Origin: Syntrophaceae bacterium UBA1163
GTDB taxonomy: Bacteria; Desulfobacterota; BSN033; UBA1163
NCBI GenBank assembly: GCA_002311635.1
Contig: DBZJ01000162.1
Coordinates: forward strand, 1-14,095
DNA: 14,095 bases
Direction: 5' to 3'
The notes beneath the pieces were generated by a model. The model was not told the origin of the DNA and searched no databases. It saw only the letters and a list, made by a program, of their open reading frames with translations. This document shows positions 1 to 7,005 of this stretch, one piece after another (within the stretch, counting starts at the first letter, position 1; every line of letters starts with the position of its first letter). Made by a program: the position numbers and the translations under genes.

Positions 1-42
1 ATTGGTGCTTATTTGGAATTTGGTGCTTGTAATTTGTAATTT

Positions 43-68
43 CTCTGCTTCTCTTTTAAGAAGCAGAG
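43..68 (-). terminator. Hairpin just downstream of ruvC
   Basis: A perfect 9-bp inverted repeat (CTCTGCTTC / GAAGCAGAG, 8-nt loop) begins 2 nt after the ruvC stop codon. On the minus strand it is followed by an A/T-rich stretch rather than a T run, so it is a poor intrinsic terminator. It may instead act as a 3'-end stabilising stem. The adjacent 1-42 is AT-rich with GGTGCTT repeated 18 bp apart; nothing else is recognisable there. Confidence 0.4.
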
Positions 69-69
69 G

Positions 70-558
70 TTACCAATGAAAATTTTCGTTTCGAGAAAGA
101 CCGGTCAAGGCAAGGGCCAGGTCATCCCCTGCGTGGCTCGAGTTCAGGGGATTTTCGATTCTGAGGATTTGACGGATCGCTTTCTTCATCTGTTCCTTAT
201 CAGCCCGACCGCTTCCGGTCAACGCACTCTTTACCTCCGTCGGTCTCAGTTCAACCACAGGAATGTCCATTTCTTGCGCCGCAAGGTAGATCACCCCTCT
301 CACCTCTCCCAACTGGATGGCCGCCTTGGGATACTGCTTCAGGACGAAGACCTCTTCTAAGGCGAGAAGGTCGGGGCTCCATTTTTCGAGAAGTCCTTTG
401 AGTCCGTCATAGATGGTTTTTAAACGAAGAGGCATAGGACAATTCGCTTCCGTACGAATAGCTCCCCAATCACAGGCCCTGCCTCCCCTGGGAAGAGCCT
501 CTACCACTCCAAAACCCGTCATGGCCAAGCCTGGATCGATCCCGATCGCCTTTACCAA
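70..558 (-). CDS. ruvC: Crossover junction endodeoxyribonuclease RuvC
   Basis: Holliday-junction resolvase, which cleaves four-way DNA junctions during recombination together with RuvAB. The 162-aa product has the RNase H-like fold signatures: IGIDPG at the N terminus with the first catalytic Asp (D8), LEEVF with the catalytic Glu (E68), and SSHAGDD near the C terminus. The last supplies H142 and D145, as in RuvCs that use His in place of one Asp. Length is close to the family norm (about 160-175 aa). The start chosen is a TTG at 558 because CGGAG lies 8 nt upstream and the protein then begins MVKAIGIDPG, as RuvCs do; the in-frame ATG 12 codons further up would add an atypical tail. It follows yebC by 84 nt, the common yebC-ruvC arrangement. 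No ruvA or ruvB is visible; they could lie beyond the window edge. Confidence 0.93.
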   Translation of the reverse strand: MVKAIGIDPGLAMTGFGVVEALPRGGRACDWGAIRTEANCPMPLRLKTIYDGLKGLLEKWSPDLLALEEVFVLKQYPKAAIQLGEVRGVIYLAAQEMDIPVVELRPTEVKSALTGSGRADKEQMKKAIRQILRIENPLNSSHAGDDLALALTGLSRNENFHW

Positions 559-642
559 GAGATTTCTCCGGATGTGAAAAAGCCACCCAATCACTTTCCC
601 GATAGAAGAGGGTGGCCTATAAAATCGCTAAGAGAGGAATGC

Positions 643-1392
643 CTATGCACTGAGCCGTTCCATCTCCTCCTCGGCAATATCGAAATTGCCGTAAACTTTG
701 GTGACGTCATCAGAATCTTCAAGTCCCTCCATCAACTTCAGCATCTGTTCCGCCTCTCTTCCACTCAGACGAACAGTGCTCTGGGGAACCATGGTTATCT
801 CGGCGTAGCTGTATTTGAAACCGGCCTCTTCAATAGCCTTCTTTACTTCTTCGAAACTGGCCTGGTCGGTTGTCACTTCAAATTCCTTGCCCGAATCTTT
901 CACATCAAGAGCTCCTGCATCCAATGCGACTTCGATCAGACGATCCTCATCGGCTCCACTCTTTTCGATCGTGATCAACCCCTTCTTTTCAAACATCCAT
1001 GAAACGCAACCCGTCTCACCAAGGCTTCCGTTGTATTTGGAGAAGACATGTCTCACATCGGCGACGGTGCGATTTTTATTATCCGTCACCACTTCCAGCA
1101 TCATGGCCACGCCGCCCGGTCCGTAACCCTCATACGTCAGCTCTTCGTAGTTGACCCCTTCCAGTTCTCCAGCCCCTTTCTTGATCGCCCTCTCAATATT
1201 ATCCTTCGGCATATTTTCCGCTTTGGCTGCGAGAACGGCGGTCCGGAGCCTCGGATTGGCATTGATATCGCCTCCCCCAAAGCGGGCTGCGACCATAATC
1301 TCTTTGATGATTTTGGTAAAGACTTTTCCCCGTTTGGCATCGGCTGCGCCTTTTTTTCGCTTAATCGTGCTCCACTTTGAATGTCCAGACAT
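643..1392 (-). CDS. yebC: YebC/PmpR family regulatory protein
   Basis: A 249-aa member of the YebC/PmpR (TACO1-like) family. The N terminus [14 protein letters not shown] and the following lysine-rich stretch are the family signature. The YEGYGPGG motif and the segment with [16 protein letters not shown] are also characteristic. Members have been described as DNA-binding transcription regulators; other work assigns YebC-type proteins to relief of ribosome stalling. The sequence cannot decide between these roles. The start at 1392 is chosen because it gives the canonical MSGHSKW; an in-frame ATG 11 codons upstream falls inside a palindromic repeat. No strong Shine-Dalgarno is visible before 1392. 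It sits downstream of tRNA-Val and upstream of ruvC, probably in one transcript. Confidence 0.93.
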   Translation of the reverse strand: MSGHSKWSTIKRKKGAADAKRGKVFTKIIKEIMVAARFGGGDINANPRLRTAVLAAKAENMPKDNIERAIKKGAGELEGVNYEELTYEGYGPGGVAMMLEVVTDNKNRTVADVRHVFSKYNGSLGETGCVSWMFEKKGLITIEKSGADEDRLIEVALDAGALDVKDSGKEFEVTTDQASFEEVKKAIEEAGFKYSYAEITMVPQSTVRLSGREAEQMLKLMEGLEDSDDVTKVYGNFDIAEEEMERLSA

Positions 1393-1414
1393 ATCGTTTC
1401 GTTCTCGAAGGCAA

Positions 1415-1434
1415 GGGCAATTCATGAATTGCCC
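1415..1434. repeat. 20-bp perfect palindrome between tRNA-Val and yebC
   Basis: GGGCAATTCATGAATTGCCC is a perfect self-complementary 20-mer, flanked by a C/T-rich edge. It resembles short dispersed palindromes common in environmental bacterial genomes. It lies in the 50-nt spacer between the tRNA 3' end and the yebC start and would form a stem in the joint transcript, possibly helping to separate the tRNA from the mRNA. Confidence 0.6.
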
Positions 1435-1443
1435 CTACAGATA

Positions 1444-1518
1444 TGGTGGGCGCTAGAGGATTTGAACCTCTGACTTCCTGCGTGTGAAGCAGGCGTTCTC
1501 CCCCTGAACTAAGCGCCC
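1444..1518 (-). tRNA. tRNA-Val (anticodon CAC)
   Basis: The minus strand folds into a full cloverleaf. The acceptor stem is GGGCGCT / AGCGCCC. The anticodon stem CCTGC/GCAGG encloses the 7-nt loop TTCACAC with anticodon CAC, which reads GUG valine codons. The T arm contains GGTTCAAATCC and the D arm is AGTTCAGGGGGAGAAC. Discriminator A is followed by a genomically encoded CCA. At 75 nt including CCA, length is normal. It is the promoter-proximal member of a probable tRNA-yebC-ruvC transcript. Confidence 0.95.
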
Positions 1519-1530
1519 GGTGCAAATTCT

Positions 1531-1558
1531 ATTTTATAAGACCTTTCTGAAAAGTCAA
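1531..1558 (-). promoter_or_regulatory. Sigma70-type promoter of tRNA-Val
   Basis: On the minus strand TTGACT (1553-1558) is followed after a 16-nt spacer by TAAAAT (1531-1536). The expected start site falls a few bases before the tRNA 5' end at 1518. Both boxes match consensus 5/6. Confidence 0.6.
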
Positions 1559-1707
1559 CCCTTTGCACTCATTCTATCAGAGTCAAAAGGACTGTCAACG
1601 GTTTTTATGCCTCTCAAATCCCGCTTTAGAAAAGAAAAACCCCTTTTGCGCACACATCATTGCCTGCATGCGGTAGGCCACAAAAATGGGGGGTACGCAG
1701 GAATGGT

Positions 1708-1755
1708 AATCTCTCACTCCCAAAAACGAGATTGCTTCGTTTCGCTCGCAATGAC
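1708..1755. repeat. Half-site of dispersed hairpin repeat
   Basis: GAGATTGCTTCGTTTCGCTCGCAATGAC at 1728-1755 closely matches one arm of the inverted repeat at 8957-9046. A short upstream AATCTC (1708-1713) can pair with GAGATT, giving a small hairpin. It is best read as a degenerate or half copy of the same dispersed intergenic element. Confidence 0.65.
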
Positions 1756-1784
1756 CATTTTCTAAACCGGGATCCGGGTCCCTG

Positions 1785-2327
1785 CTATTCGCCGGTCTGG
1801 GGCGGTCTCATAAAGCCCTGAGGGCTGAATATCTTCAGATATAATATCGCTATCCCATAACCGAGGAAACCTCCTGCAATGACATCGGTCGGGTAATGAA
1901 GGCCTAAATAAACCCGAGTCCATCCGATGAAGGCAGCACCAACGAAAAAAATGACCCGGTATCGCGGGAATCGGTTAGCCAGGAGGGTAGCCATCATAAA
2001 CGAAAAAGTCGCATGGGCGCTCGGAAAACTGGGGTCCAAAATTTCTCCCGGACTCCTGGAGAGCTTTGAGGCCGTCTCCAGAAACAATAACGGTCTCTGA
2101 CGCTGAACGAGGAATTTGAGGCTATAGATGGCGGCCGACTGGATGGCGTAAAGCAGAATAAGAGAATGGAGAACTTTTCTTTGTTTGGTGAGAACCCAGC
2201 TGAGAATAATGAATAAGATGGCCGCGAAATGGCTTCCGAGATACGTCAACCAGGGTAGGATTTGATCTAAGATGGATGAGCTCCACCACCCATTGGTCCA
2301 CCTCATAAAATCTAATTCCCAGGACAT
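1785..2327 (-). CDS. PAP2-superfamily membrane phosphatase
   Basis: A 180-aa hydrophobic protein with the complete PAP2 phosphatase signature: K71-x6-RP (KFLVQRQRP), PSAH at 102-105, and R138-x5-H144-x3-D148 (RVYLGLHYPTD). Family members hydrolyse phosphate esters of lipids such as undecaprenyl pyrophosphate or phosphatidic acid at the membrane; the substrate here cannot be told. Hydrophobic segments at about 29-48, 55-70, 105-117, 125-136 and 147-165 suggest a polytopic membrane protein with the active site at the membrane face. The start at 2327 is chosen because it has GGTGACGAG upstream; the longer open frame would run into the HAD gene. It starts 38 nt after the HAD phosphatase stop, so the two are probably co-transcribed. 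Confidence 0.85.
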   Translation of the reverse strand: MSWELDFMRWTNGWWSSSILDQILPWLTYLGSHFAAILFIILSWVLTKQRKVLHSLILLYAIQSAAIYSLKFLVQRQRPLLFLETASKLSRSPGEILDPSFPSAHATFSFMMATLLANRFPRYRVIFFVGAAFIGWTRVYLGLHYPTDVIAGGFLGYGIAILYLKIFSPQGFMRPPQTGE

Positions 2328-2365
2328 TTTCTCGTCACCGTGTTCGTGGTCCGTGTCCGTTTTTA

Positions 2366-3010
2366 TTAAATCGGCAACTTCGGAATGATATCCGCGAGGT
2401 CCTGGCTCGGGACGCAGATCGTGGCGATTCGTTCGAGATCGCGGCACGAAGAATCGATGGCAACCGAAAACCCCACCATTTGAAACATGTCCATATCTCC
2501 TTTGCTATCTCCGATGGCGATCACCTCGTCAGGCTTCACTCTGAATTTTTTGAGAATCTTCTTCACCCATTCTGCTTTTTTATCGTACCGGACCTGAATC
2601 TTCACTCTCCCGGTCAATACTCCATTTTCGTGAAGAAGATCATTGGAAACAGAGTAATCAAACCCGTATTTCTGGTGCACCCAATCTGAAAGAAGAGAAA
2701 GCCCGGAGGAAACCATTGAAAGCTTCAACCCTTTCTGTTTAAGGTAATGCATCAGCTCATTCACTCCCGGACGAAAGGGAACCGTCATGACGATCTCGAT
2801 CAATTTCTCAACTTCCATCCCCTTCCAGACTTGGGCATCGCGCTCGCAAAACTCTTCGTAAGAAATTTTCCCCGACAGGAACTGATTCTGATAATCTTCT
2901 GCAAACCCATACCATTTGCCCAATCGCTTATGAATATATTCCCAGATGGATGGTTCTCGGGTGAGCGTCCCATCGAGGTCAAAAGTGACCAATTTAAATT
3001 GTTGACTCAT
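2366..3010 (-). CDS. HAD-IB family phosphatase (SerB-like)
   Basis: A 214-aa soluble haloacid-dehalogenase-superfamily hydrolase. Motif I is FDLDGTLT with nucleophile D11 and acid/base D13. Motif II is MVSSGLS, motif III contributes a lysine in the YDKKAEWVKKI region, and motif IV is GDSKGDMDMF. The helical cap between motifs I and II, together with the order of motifs, fits subclass IB, which includes phosphoserine phosphatase; a specific substrate cannot be assigned. The start at 3010 places the nucleophile at the usual distance from the N terminus. An alternative in-frame ATG at 3070 would add 20 residues encoded by a repeat. The PAP2 gene follows by 38 nt, suggesting a two-gene phosphatase operon, perhaps acting in lipid or phosphate-ester metabolism (inference). 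Confidence 0.85.
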   Translation of the reverse strand: MSQQFKLVTFDLDGTLTREPSIWEYIHKRLGKWYGFAEDYQNQFLSGKISYEEFCERDAQVWKGMEVEKLIEIVMTVPFRPGVNELMHYLKQKGLKLSMVSSGLSLLSDWVHQKYGFDYSVSNDLLHENGVLTGRVKIQVRYDKKAEWVKKILKKFRVKPDEVIAIGDSKGDMDMFQMVGFSVAIDSSCRDLERIATICVPSQDLADIIPKLPI

Positions 3011-3030
3011 TCTGATCGACAACAAACTCC

Positions 3031-3118
3031 CATCCCCTTCCTGACCTCCCCCTTGAAGAGGGAGGAACATAACGATTTCCCTCCCCTTCAGGGGGAGGGA
3101 AAGGGTGGGGGTGGGGTG
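3031..3118. repeat. GC-rich inverted repeat (REP-like) upstream of the HAD gene
   Basis: Two arms lie in opposite orientation: about 3031-3064 (CCCATCCCCTTCCTGACCTC and beyond) and 3076-3118 (ending GGGAAAGGGTGGGGGTGGGG). Each arm is itself a small palindrome, CCTCCC..GGGAGG in the left and CCCTCCCC..GGGGGAGGG in the right. The whole can form a long imperfect hairpin. It occupies the 5' leader of the HAD phosphatase gene and ends only about 20 nt before the chosen start codon. Confidence 0.65.
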
Positions 3119-3178
3119 CAGACGGTAAGCCGGAATAAATCTTTCGAAAGGTGAGTCATTAACAAGCTTGCAGAAGTC

Positions 3179-3565
3179 TTAAGTCATGTTCTTGGATATC
3201 ATACCGACGATCTTAATTTCCTTTATCCTATTCTTTCCATCAACATGAACGATTACGGGTTTGTGTTTTCCAACTTCCTTTTCATCTTGATGGGAGTAGG
3301 AGCAGATAATGATGAGATCTCCTACCGAAACAAGCCTGGCAGCAGCACCGTTTAAGCAAATCTCACCCCTGCCGTGTTCGCCCTTCATAACATACGTTGA
3401 AAATCGTTGGCCGTTGCTGATATTGTATACATCCACTTTTTCATATTCAGCGAGTTTGGCAACACCCATCAGCTCCTTGTCAACGGTAATGCTTCCCTCA
3501 TAGTCAACGTCGGCTCCAGTAACGGTTGCCCTGTGGATCTTCGATTTAAGCATTGTGATGAACAC
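3179..3565 (-). CDS. panD: Aspartate 1-decarboxylase (pyruvoyl-dependent)
   Basis: Converts L-aspartate to beta-alanine for pantothenate and coenzyme A synthesis. The 128-aa proenzyme has the self-cleavage site G24-S25 in YEGSITVD, the site that generates the pyruvoyl cofactor. It also has the conserved K9, H11, the NGQRFSTYV segment and the NGAAARLVSVGD segment. The GTG start at 3565 is chosen over the ATG four codons later because a GGGGGG Shine-Dalgarno-like run lies about 8 nt upstream and because it puts the cleaved Ser exactly at residue 25, as in the E. coli enzyme. It appears monocistronic: a promoter lies upstream, and 168 nt containing a repeat separate its stop from the HAD start. 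No other pan gene is in the window. Confidence 0.95.
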   Translation of the reverse strand: MFITMLKSKIHRATVTGADVDYEGSITVDKELMGVAKLAEYEKVDVYNISNGQRFSTYVMKGEHGRGEICLNGAAARLVSVGDLIIICSYSHQDEKEVGKHKPVIVHVDGKNRIKEIKIVGMISKNMT

Positions 3566-3581
3566 TGTCTCTACCCCCCGT

Positions 3582-3627
3582 GACGATATGATGCATTGGC
3601 TTCATCAAACCAATGATTTCCCCGCCT
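3582..3627 (-). other. Possible hairpin in panD 5' UTR
   Basis: On the minus strand CATTGG, a 10-nt spacer, then CCAATG can form a small stem between the predicted promoter and the panD Shine-Dalgarno. There is no T tract and no recognisable riboswitch, so a function is not claimed. Confidence 0.25.
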
Positions 3628-3643
3628 TCCATAAACCTAACGA

Positions 3644-3672
3644 ATTATAAGGCCTTTTCTATCCAAAATCAA
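3644..3672 (-). promoter_or_regulatory. Sigma70-type promoter of panD
   Basis: The minus strand shows TTGATT (3667-3672), an exactly 17-nt spacer, then TATAAT (3644-3649). The -10 box is a perfect consensus. The predicted start near 3637 would leave a 5' UTR of about 70 nt before the panD GTG. Confidence 0.65.
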
Positions 3673-3989
3673 CCCGTCGACTCTTCCCGTAATCCGTAAT
3701 CAAAATCGTAGGCTCCGTCAGAAACTCCAACGGGGATTCACACGCCGCCGCAATTATTCTGGAACCTGATCCCGCCGTAGGCGTGACTGCAAAACCTGCA
3801 CCGCATGGTGTAAAGGGCAAAGCAGCGGGGCATCATTTCTAGCGGGGTGAACTCGCGGCCTGAGGCTGCGGCTACGGTTTTGGGGTACTAATGACGGACT
3901 GAAAGGTACTCGATTTCTCGGCCTCTGTCAAGGGGTGACCGGTAACATCTTCCGGTTAAGGGGGGTAACGACCTTAAAAGGAAGGTATG
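3673..3989. other. Unexplained intergenic DNA between panD promoter and trp cluster
   Basis: About 320 bp without a convincing gene. A 32-codon minus-strand frame at 3738-3836 starts with tandem ATG and encodes four Cys including CxxC (MRCRFCSH), but it has no Shine-Dalgarno. The opposite strand is also open across it (3693-3842) but lacks a start codon. Further right, CCGGT/ACCGG (3938-3957) can pair. The stretch could be a decayed gene or an insertion remnant; I do not recognise it. Confidence 0.4.
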
Positions 3990-4013
3990 AAAAAATTGCT
4001 CCCAGCGGAGGAA
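3990..4013 (-). terminator. Probable terminator of the trp cluster
   Basis: Downstream of the trpA stop the minus strand reads TTCCTCC-GCTG-GGAGCAA followed by TTTTTT. This is a short stem (7 pairs with one mismatch) and a U tract. It is weak but in the expected place, about 20 nt after the trpA stop codon. Confidence 0.45.
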
Positions 4014-4032
4014 GGGTGAAGCTCAGGATGTC

Positions 4033-4827
4033 TCACGATTTCAACGCCTGGGCAAAGGAAGAGACAAAATCCTTCACTTTAAGGGTTAACTCCGGATGTC
4101 TCAGATTCTCTTCGACCATTTTTACAATCGCGCTCCCTACGATGACGCCATCTGCTAATAAGCCGATCTTCTTAGCCTGTTCTGGCGTGGAGATGCCGAA
4201 CCCAACGGCCACCGGTTTTTTATTTTGCTCCTTTATTCTCTTGATCGCAGGCTCCAGGTCATCCGGAAGATTCTCCCTTGCTCCTGTGACGCCCGTTACC
4301 GAAACATAATAGATGAACCCTCGGCTGTATCGGCTCACCAAACGGATTCGGTCTGAAGAGCTGGTTGGAGCGATGAGGAAGATGGTATCTAAACTCACTT
4401 TGCGGGCCTCGCCGATCCATAGCCCTGCTTCCTCAGGCGGAAGGTCGGGAATGATCACTCCATCCACTCCACTTCGTCCGCAGCTTTCTGCGAAATTTCT
4501 CAAGCCGTAGCGAAAAACCGGATTGAAATAGGTCATGAGAACCAGAGGGGTATCGATGCCGCTCAATCTTTCCGCCATATGCAAAACTTCTTTCAGGTTA
4601 ACCCCATTCTGCAGAGCCCGATGAGAAGCGGCCTGGATGGTCGGACCATCTGCAATGGGATCTGAAAAAGGGACTCCCAATTCGATAATATCTGCTCCGG
4701 CCTCAGCCATTCCTAACACCAAAGCCTCTGTCGTCTTGATATCCGGATCGCCCGCCATGATAAAAGGGATCAAAGCTGATTGACCCCTCTTCTTAAGACG
4801 ATCGAAGGTAGGATTGATTCTGCTCAT
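4033..4827 (-). CDS. trpA: Tryptophan synthase alpha chain
   Basis: Cleaves indole-3-glycerol phosphate to indole and glyceraldehyde-3-phosphate; the indole is passed to TrpB through the alpha-beta tunnel. The 264-aa TIM barrel has the catalytic Glu at position 49 ([11 protein letters not shown]) and the catalytic Asp at 60 (IADGPTIQ), the same numbering as in the well-studied enterobacterial enzyme. The phosphate-binding glycines are in VAVGFGIST and GVIVGSAIV. The ATG at 4827 overlaps the trpB stop (ATGA) and has AGGAG just upstream, so the two chains are translationally coupled. It is the last gene of the trp cluster. Confidence 0.97.
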   Translation of the reverse strand: MSRINPTFDRLKKRGQSALIPFIMAGDPDIKTTEALVLGMAEAGADIIELGVPFSDPIADGPTIQAASHRALQNGVNLKEVLHMAERLSGIDTPLVLMTYFNPVFRYGLRNFAESCGRSGVDGVIIPDLPPEEAGLWIGEARKVSLDTIFLIAPTSSSDRIRLVSRYSRGFIYYVSVTGVTGARENLPDDLEPAIKRIKEQNKKPVAVGFGISTPEQAKKIGLLADGVIVGSAIVKMVEENLRHPELTLKVKDFVSSFAQALKS

Positions 4828-6017
4828 AGCTCGACTCCTTGCCTCAGGGCCACGGATTGAACATCTTTGTCCCCGCGGCCTGAGAGATTGATGATGACAA
4901 TTTCATCCCTTTTGAAAGAAGGGGCGATCTTCTTGGTATAAGCCAGTGCATGGGCGCTTTCTAAAGCCGGGAGGATTCCTTCGGTTTGGGACAGAAGATG
5001 AAAGGCCTCGAGAGCCTCCTCATCCGTGACCGTCACATACTCCGCTCTTCTGCTTTCTTTGTAGTAACCATGCTCTGGTCCGACCCCAGGGTAATCCAAG
5101 CCAGGGGCAAAGGAATGAGTCTCCAGGATGTTCCCGGAATCACTCTGCAAGATGTAGCTCTTACTTCCGTGAAGCGTCCCGATGGAGCCGGCGCAGAGCG
5201 AAGCGGCATGCTTTCCTGAGTTCACCCCAAGACCTCCGGCCTCTACGCCGATGAAACGGACGTTGTCTTTAAAGAAGGGATAGAAGAGACCGATGGCGTT
5301 GCTTCCTCCTCCCACACAGGCAATCAGACAATCAGGAAGACGGCCCTCCTTCTCCAGCACCTGTTTTTTCGTTTCCCGGCCGATGACAGACTGAAAATCT
5401 CTGACCATCATGGGATAGGGATGAGGACCGACCGCCGATCCAAGCAGATAGTAGGTATCCCGGACATGGGTGACCCAATCCCGGAGTGCTTCGTTGACCG
5501 CGTCCTTCAATGTCTTGCTGCCCGAGGAGACGGGAATGACCTCGGCTCCGAGGAGCTTCATCCTGAAGACGTTTAGCGATTGCCGCTGAATGTCCTCTTC
5601 CCCCATGTAGACGATACATTTCAGATCTAAAAGGGCAGCGGCAGTGGCTGTAGCCACCCCGTGTTGACCCGCTCCCGTCTCAGCGATGATCCTCTTTTTT
5701 CCCATTCTTTTGGCCAGCAAGGCCTGACCCAAGGTATTGTTGATCTTATGGGCTCCTGTGTGCGTCAGGTCTTCGCGCTTGAGGTAGATTCTTGCCCCCT
5801 TGAACTCCTCCGTCAGTCTTTTCGCAAAATAGAGCGGCGTCGGCCTCCCTGCGTAATCCTTCAAATAAGAGTTTAATTCCTTTCGAAAAGCAGGGTCTCT
5901 TCTTACGGAACGGTACGCCTTTTCCAACTGGATGAGTGGATCCATGAGCGTTTCCGGGACGTATTTTCCGCCCAAAACACCAAAATGCCCTTCTCTGTCT
6001 GGAAAATTCTTTTGCAT
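4824..6017 (-). CDS. trpB: Tryptophan synthase beta chain
   Basis: PLP enzyme that joins indole and L-serine to give L-tryptophan. The 397-aa protein carries the Schiff-base lysine K91 in [12 protein letters not shown], the catalytic Glu E113 in AETGAGQHG, and the PLP phosphate-binding GGGSNAIG from 236. SGRGDKD near the C terminus holds the PLP-ring Ser. It is a standard TrpB1-type chain paired with trpA. The start at 6017 ([13 protein letters not shown]) has AGAGG about 10 nt upstream; the open frame continues 19 codons further up without a better signal. It is separated from trpF by 286 nt containing a long inverted-repeat element, so trpBA may depend on read-through or on a separate promoter. 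I could not identify a convincing one. Confidence 0.96.
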   Translation of the reverse strand: MQKNFPDREGHFGVLGGKYVPETLMDPLIQLEKAYRSVRRDPAFRKELNSYLKDYAGRPTPLYFAKRLTEEFKGARIYLKREDLTHTGAHKINNTLGQALLAKRMGKKRIIAETGAGQHGVATATAAALLDLKCIVYMGEEDIQRQSLNVFRMKLLGAEVIPVSSGSKTLKDAVNEALRDWVTHVRDTYYLLGSAVGPHPYPMMVRDFQSVIGRETKKQVLEKEGRLPDCLIACVGGGSNAIGLFYPFFKDNVRFIGVEAGGLGVNSGKHAASLCAGSIGTLHGSKSYILQSDSGNILETHSFAPGLDYPGVGPEHGYYKESRRAEYVTVTDEEALEAFHLLSQTEGILPALESAHALAYTKKIAPSFKRDEIVIINLSGRGDKDVQSVALRQGVEL

Positions 6018-6091
6018 GGATGGTTGCCTCTTTTCTGGTTGCTGCTCTTCCAGGAAACTATGTCGCAATAACAAAAACTGGCTCTAAACAA
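6018..6091. other. trpB 5' leader, no clear promoter
   Basis: This 74-nt stretch between the inverted-repeat element and trpB holds the trpB Shine-Dalgarno and a weak 7-bp stem (TTTCTGG / CCAGGAA). No consensus promoter was seen. Confidence 0.3.
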
Positions 6092-6255
6092 GACGGAAGG
6101 GACAGTCGGGTGAAAAAGTTTTAGAGCGGAAACCTTTTACACGTGAGATTCACACGTTTCCTTTCCCTGAGATGACTTCACTTTCCACAAGCATAGGTTA
6201 GCCATTCCTAAAAGACCGCATTCTAAAACTTTCAAACCCGACTGCCTCTTCCGTC
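6092..6255. mobile_element. MITE-like long-inverted-repeat element, copy 1
   Basis: About 164 bp bounded by imperfect inverted repeats of 38 and 40 nt: 6092-6129 (GACGGAAGGGACAGTCGGG to TTTTAGAGCGG) and 6216-6255 (CCGCATTCTAAAACTTTC to CTCTTCCGTC). The arms match at roughly 33 of 40 positions. It shares AAGTTTTAGxGCGGAAACC at its left edge, TTCACTTTCC inside, and CCGCATxCTAAAACTTT at its right edge with the element at 10360-10530. No coding capacity and no clear target-site duplication were seen. It lies in the trpF/trpB gap. It could be a non-autonomous transposable element or a structured RNA; the shared arms and differing interior favour the former. Confidence 0.6.
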
Positions 6256-6303
6256 AAAGCCATGGCTGCGACACAGCCTCTTCAATCCAAGGGGATTATT
6301 CTT

Positions 6304-7005
6304 TTATTTTCTACTCGTGTGGAAGATACTTATTCCACTCAAAACATCTTTGTGCTCGCTGGACCTTCTTGTGCTATTAGTTATTGTTTGATCGATCTCG
6401 CGCACCATCCTGACGATTTCCGTTATCTTACGGGGGTCCTTCTTTCCGGGCGAGATCTCCACACCGCTGTTGATGTCCACGGCCTCGGGTCTAACCGTCT
6501 CGATGGCCTTTCTGATGTTCTCCTTATTTAATCCACCGGCAAGCATAAGAGGATGCGTCTCTTTCGCCATGATCGCGAGTCTCCAATCCGAATTTTCTCC
6601 CGTTCCTCCAAAGCGCCCCGGGTCGCGTCCATCCATCAGGATTGCTGCGACCGGATAACTTCTTAATTTCAGTATCTCTTGTTCTGTCCGATAAGAAACA
6701 GCCTTGATCAGAGAAGACATCGGGAATTGAGCACAGTATTCAGGCGGCTCATCCCCGTGGAGCTGGATCAAATCGAGGCCGCAGAATTGGGCAATTTCCT
6801 TGACCTCTCGTACTTCATGGTTCACAAAGACCCCTACTTTACTAATCTCAGGCGGGAGCTTTTGAATAATTTCTTTTGCCTTCACCGGCTCCACATACCT
6901 TTGACTTTTCGGATAAAAAATAAACCCAAGGGCATCGGCACCGCACTCGGCAGCTATAAGGGCATCGCTGATATTCGTGATCCCGCAGATTTTAATCTCC
7001 ACCAT
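6304..7005 (-). CDS. trpF: Phosphoribosylanthranilate isomerase
   Basis: Amadori rearrangement of N-(5'-phosphoribosyl)anthranilate to CdRP, the third step of the pathway. The 233-aa TIM-barrel protein has the catalytic Cys7 in KICGIT, the catalytic Asp D125 in LMDGRDPG, and phosphate-binding GGTG (133-136) and LAGGLN. DINSGVE completes the signature. The ATG at 7005 lies inside the end of trpC (14-nt overlap) and has GGGAG about 7 nt upstream, so it is coupled to trpC. The family usually ends near residue 205. The last roughly 27 residues (from TITNSTRRSS) look like an extension into non-conserved DNA. Confidence 0.95.
   Translation of the reverse strand: MVEIKICGITNISDALIAAECGADALGFIFYPKSQRYVEPVKAKEIIQKLPPEISKVGVFVNHEVREVKEIAQFCGLDLIQLHGDEPPEYCAQFPMSSLIKAVSYRTEQEILKLRSYPVAAILMDGRDPGRFGGTGENSDWRLAIMAKETHPLMLAGGLNKENIRKAIETVRPEAVDINSGVEISPGKKDPRKITEIVRMVREIDQTITNSTRRSSEHKDVLSGISIFHTSRK

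Larger units (their letters stand above)
1519..1784. other. Gene-free interval between PAP2 gene and tRNA-Val
   Basis: Apart from the tRNA promoter and the repeat half-site at 1708-1755, nothing recognisable is present. No frame shows a convincing protein and no clear terminator of the PAP2 gene was found. Confidence 0.5.

Noticed and set aside
3987..4019. Plus-strand mini-ORF with a good Shine-Dalgarno (AAGGAAGG) and MKKLLPAEEG
   Set aside because: Only ten codons, and fully explained by the complementary strand of the probable trp terminator (A tract = T tract of the minus strand).
3935..4309. Plus-strand 124-codon open frame
   Set aside because: Most of it is antisense to trpA, which has all its family motifs; the translation shows no recognisable domain.
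5332..5619. Minus-strand 95-codon open frame inside trpB
   Set aside because: Shadow frame within the intact trpB coding sequence; composition and translation are not protein-like.
6092..6255. Inverted-repeat element considered as an integron attC site
   Set aside because: attC sites have RYYYAAC at the left and GTTRRRY at the right; here the ends have the opposite polarity (GTTTTAG left, CTAAAAC right) and no integrase or cassette is present.
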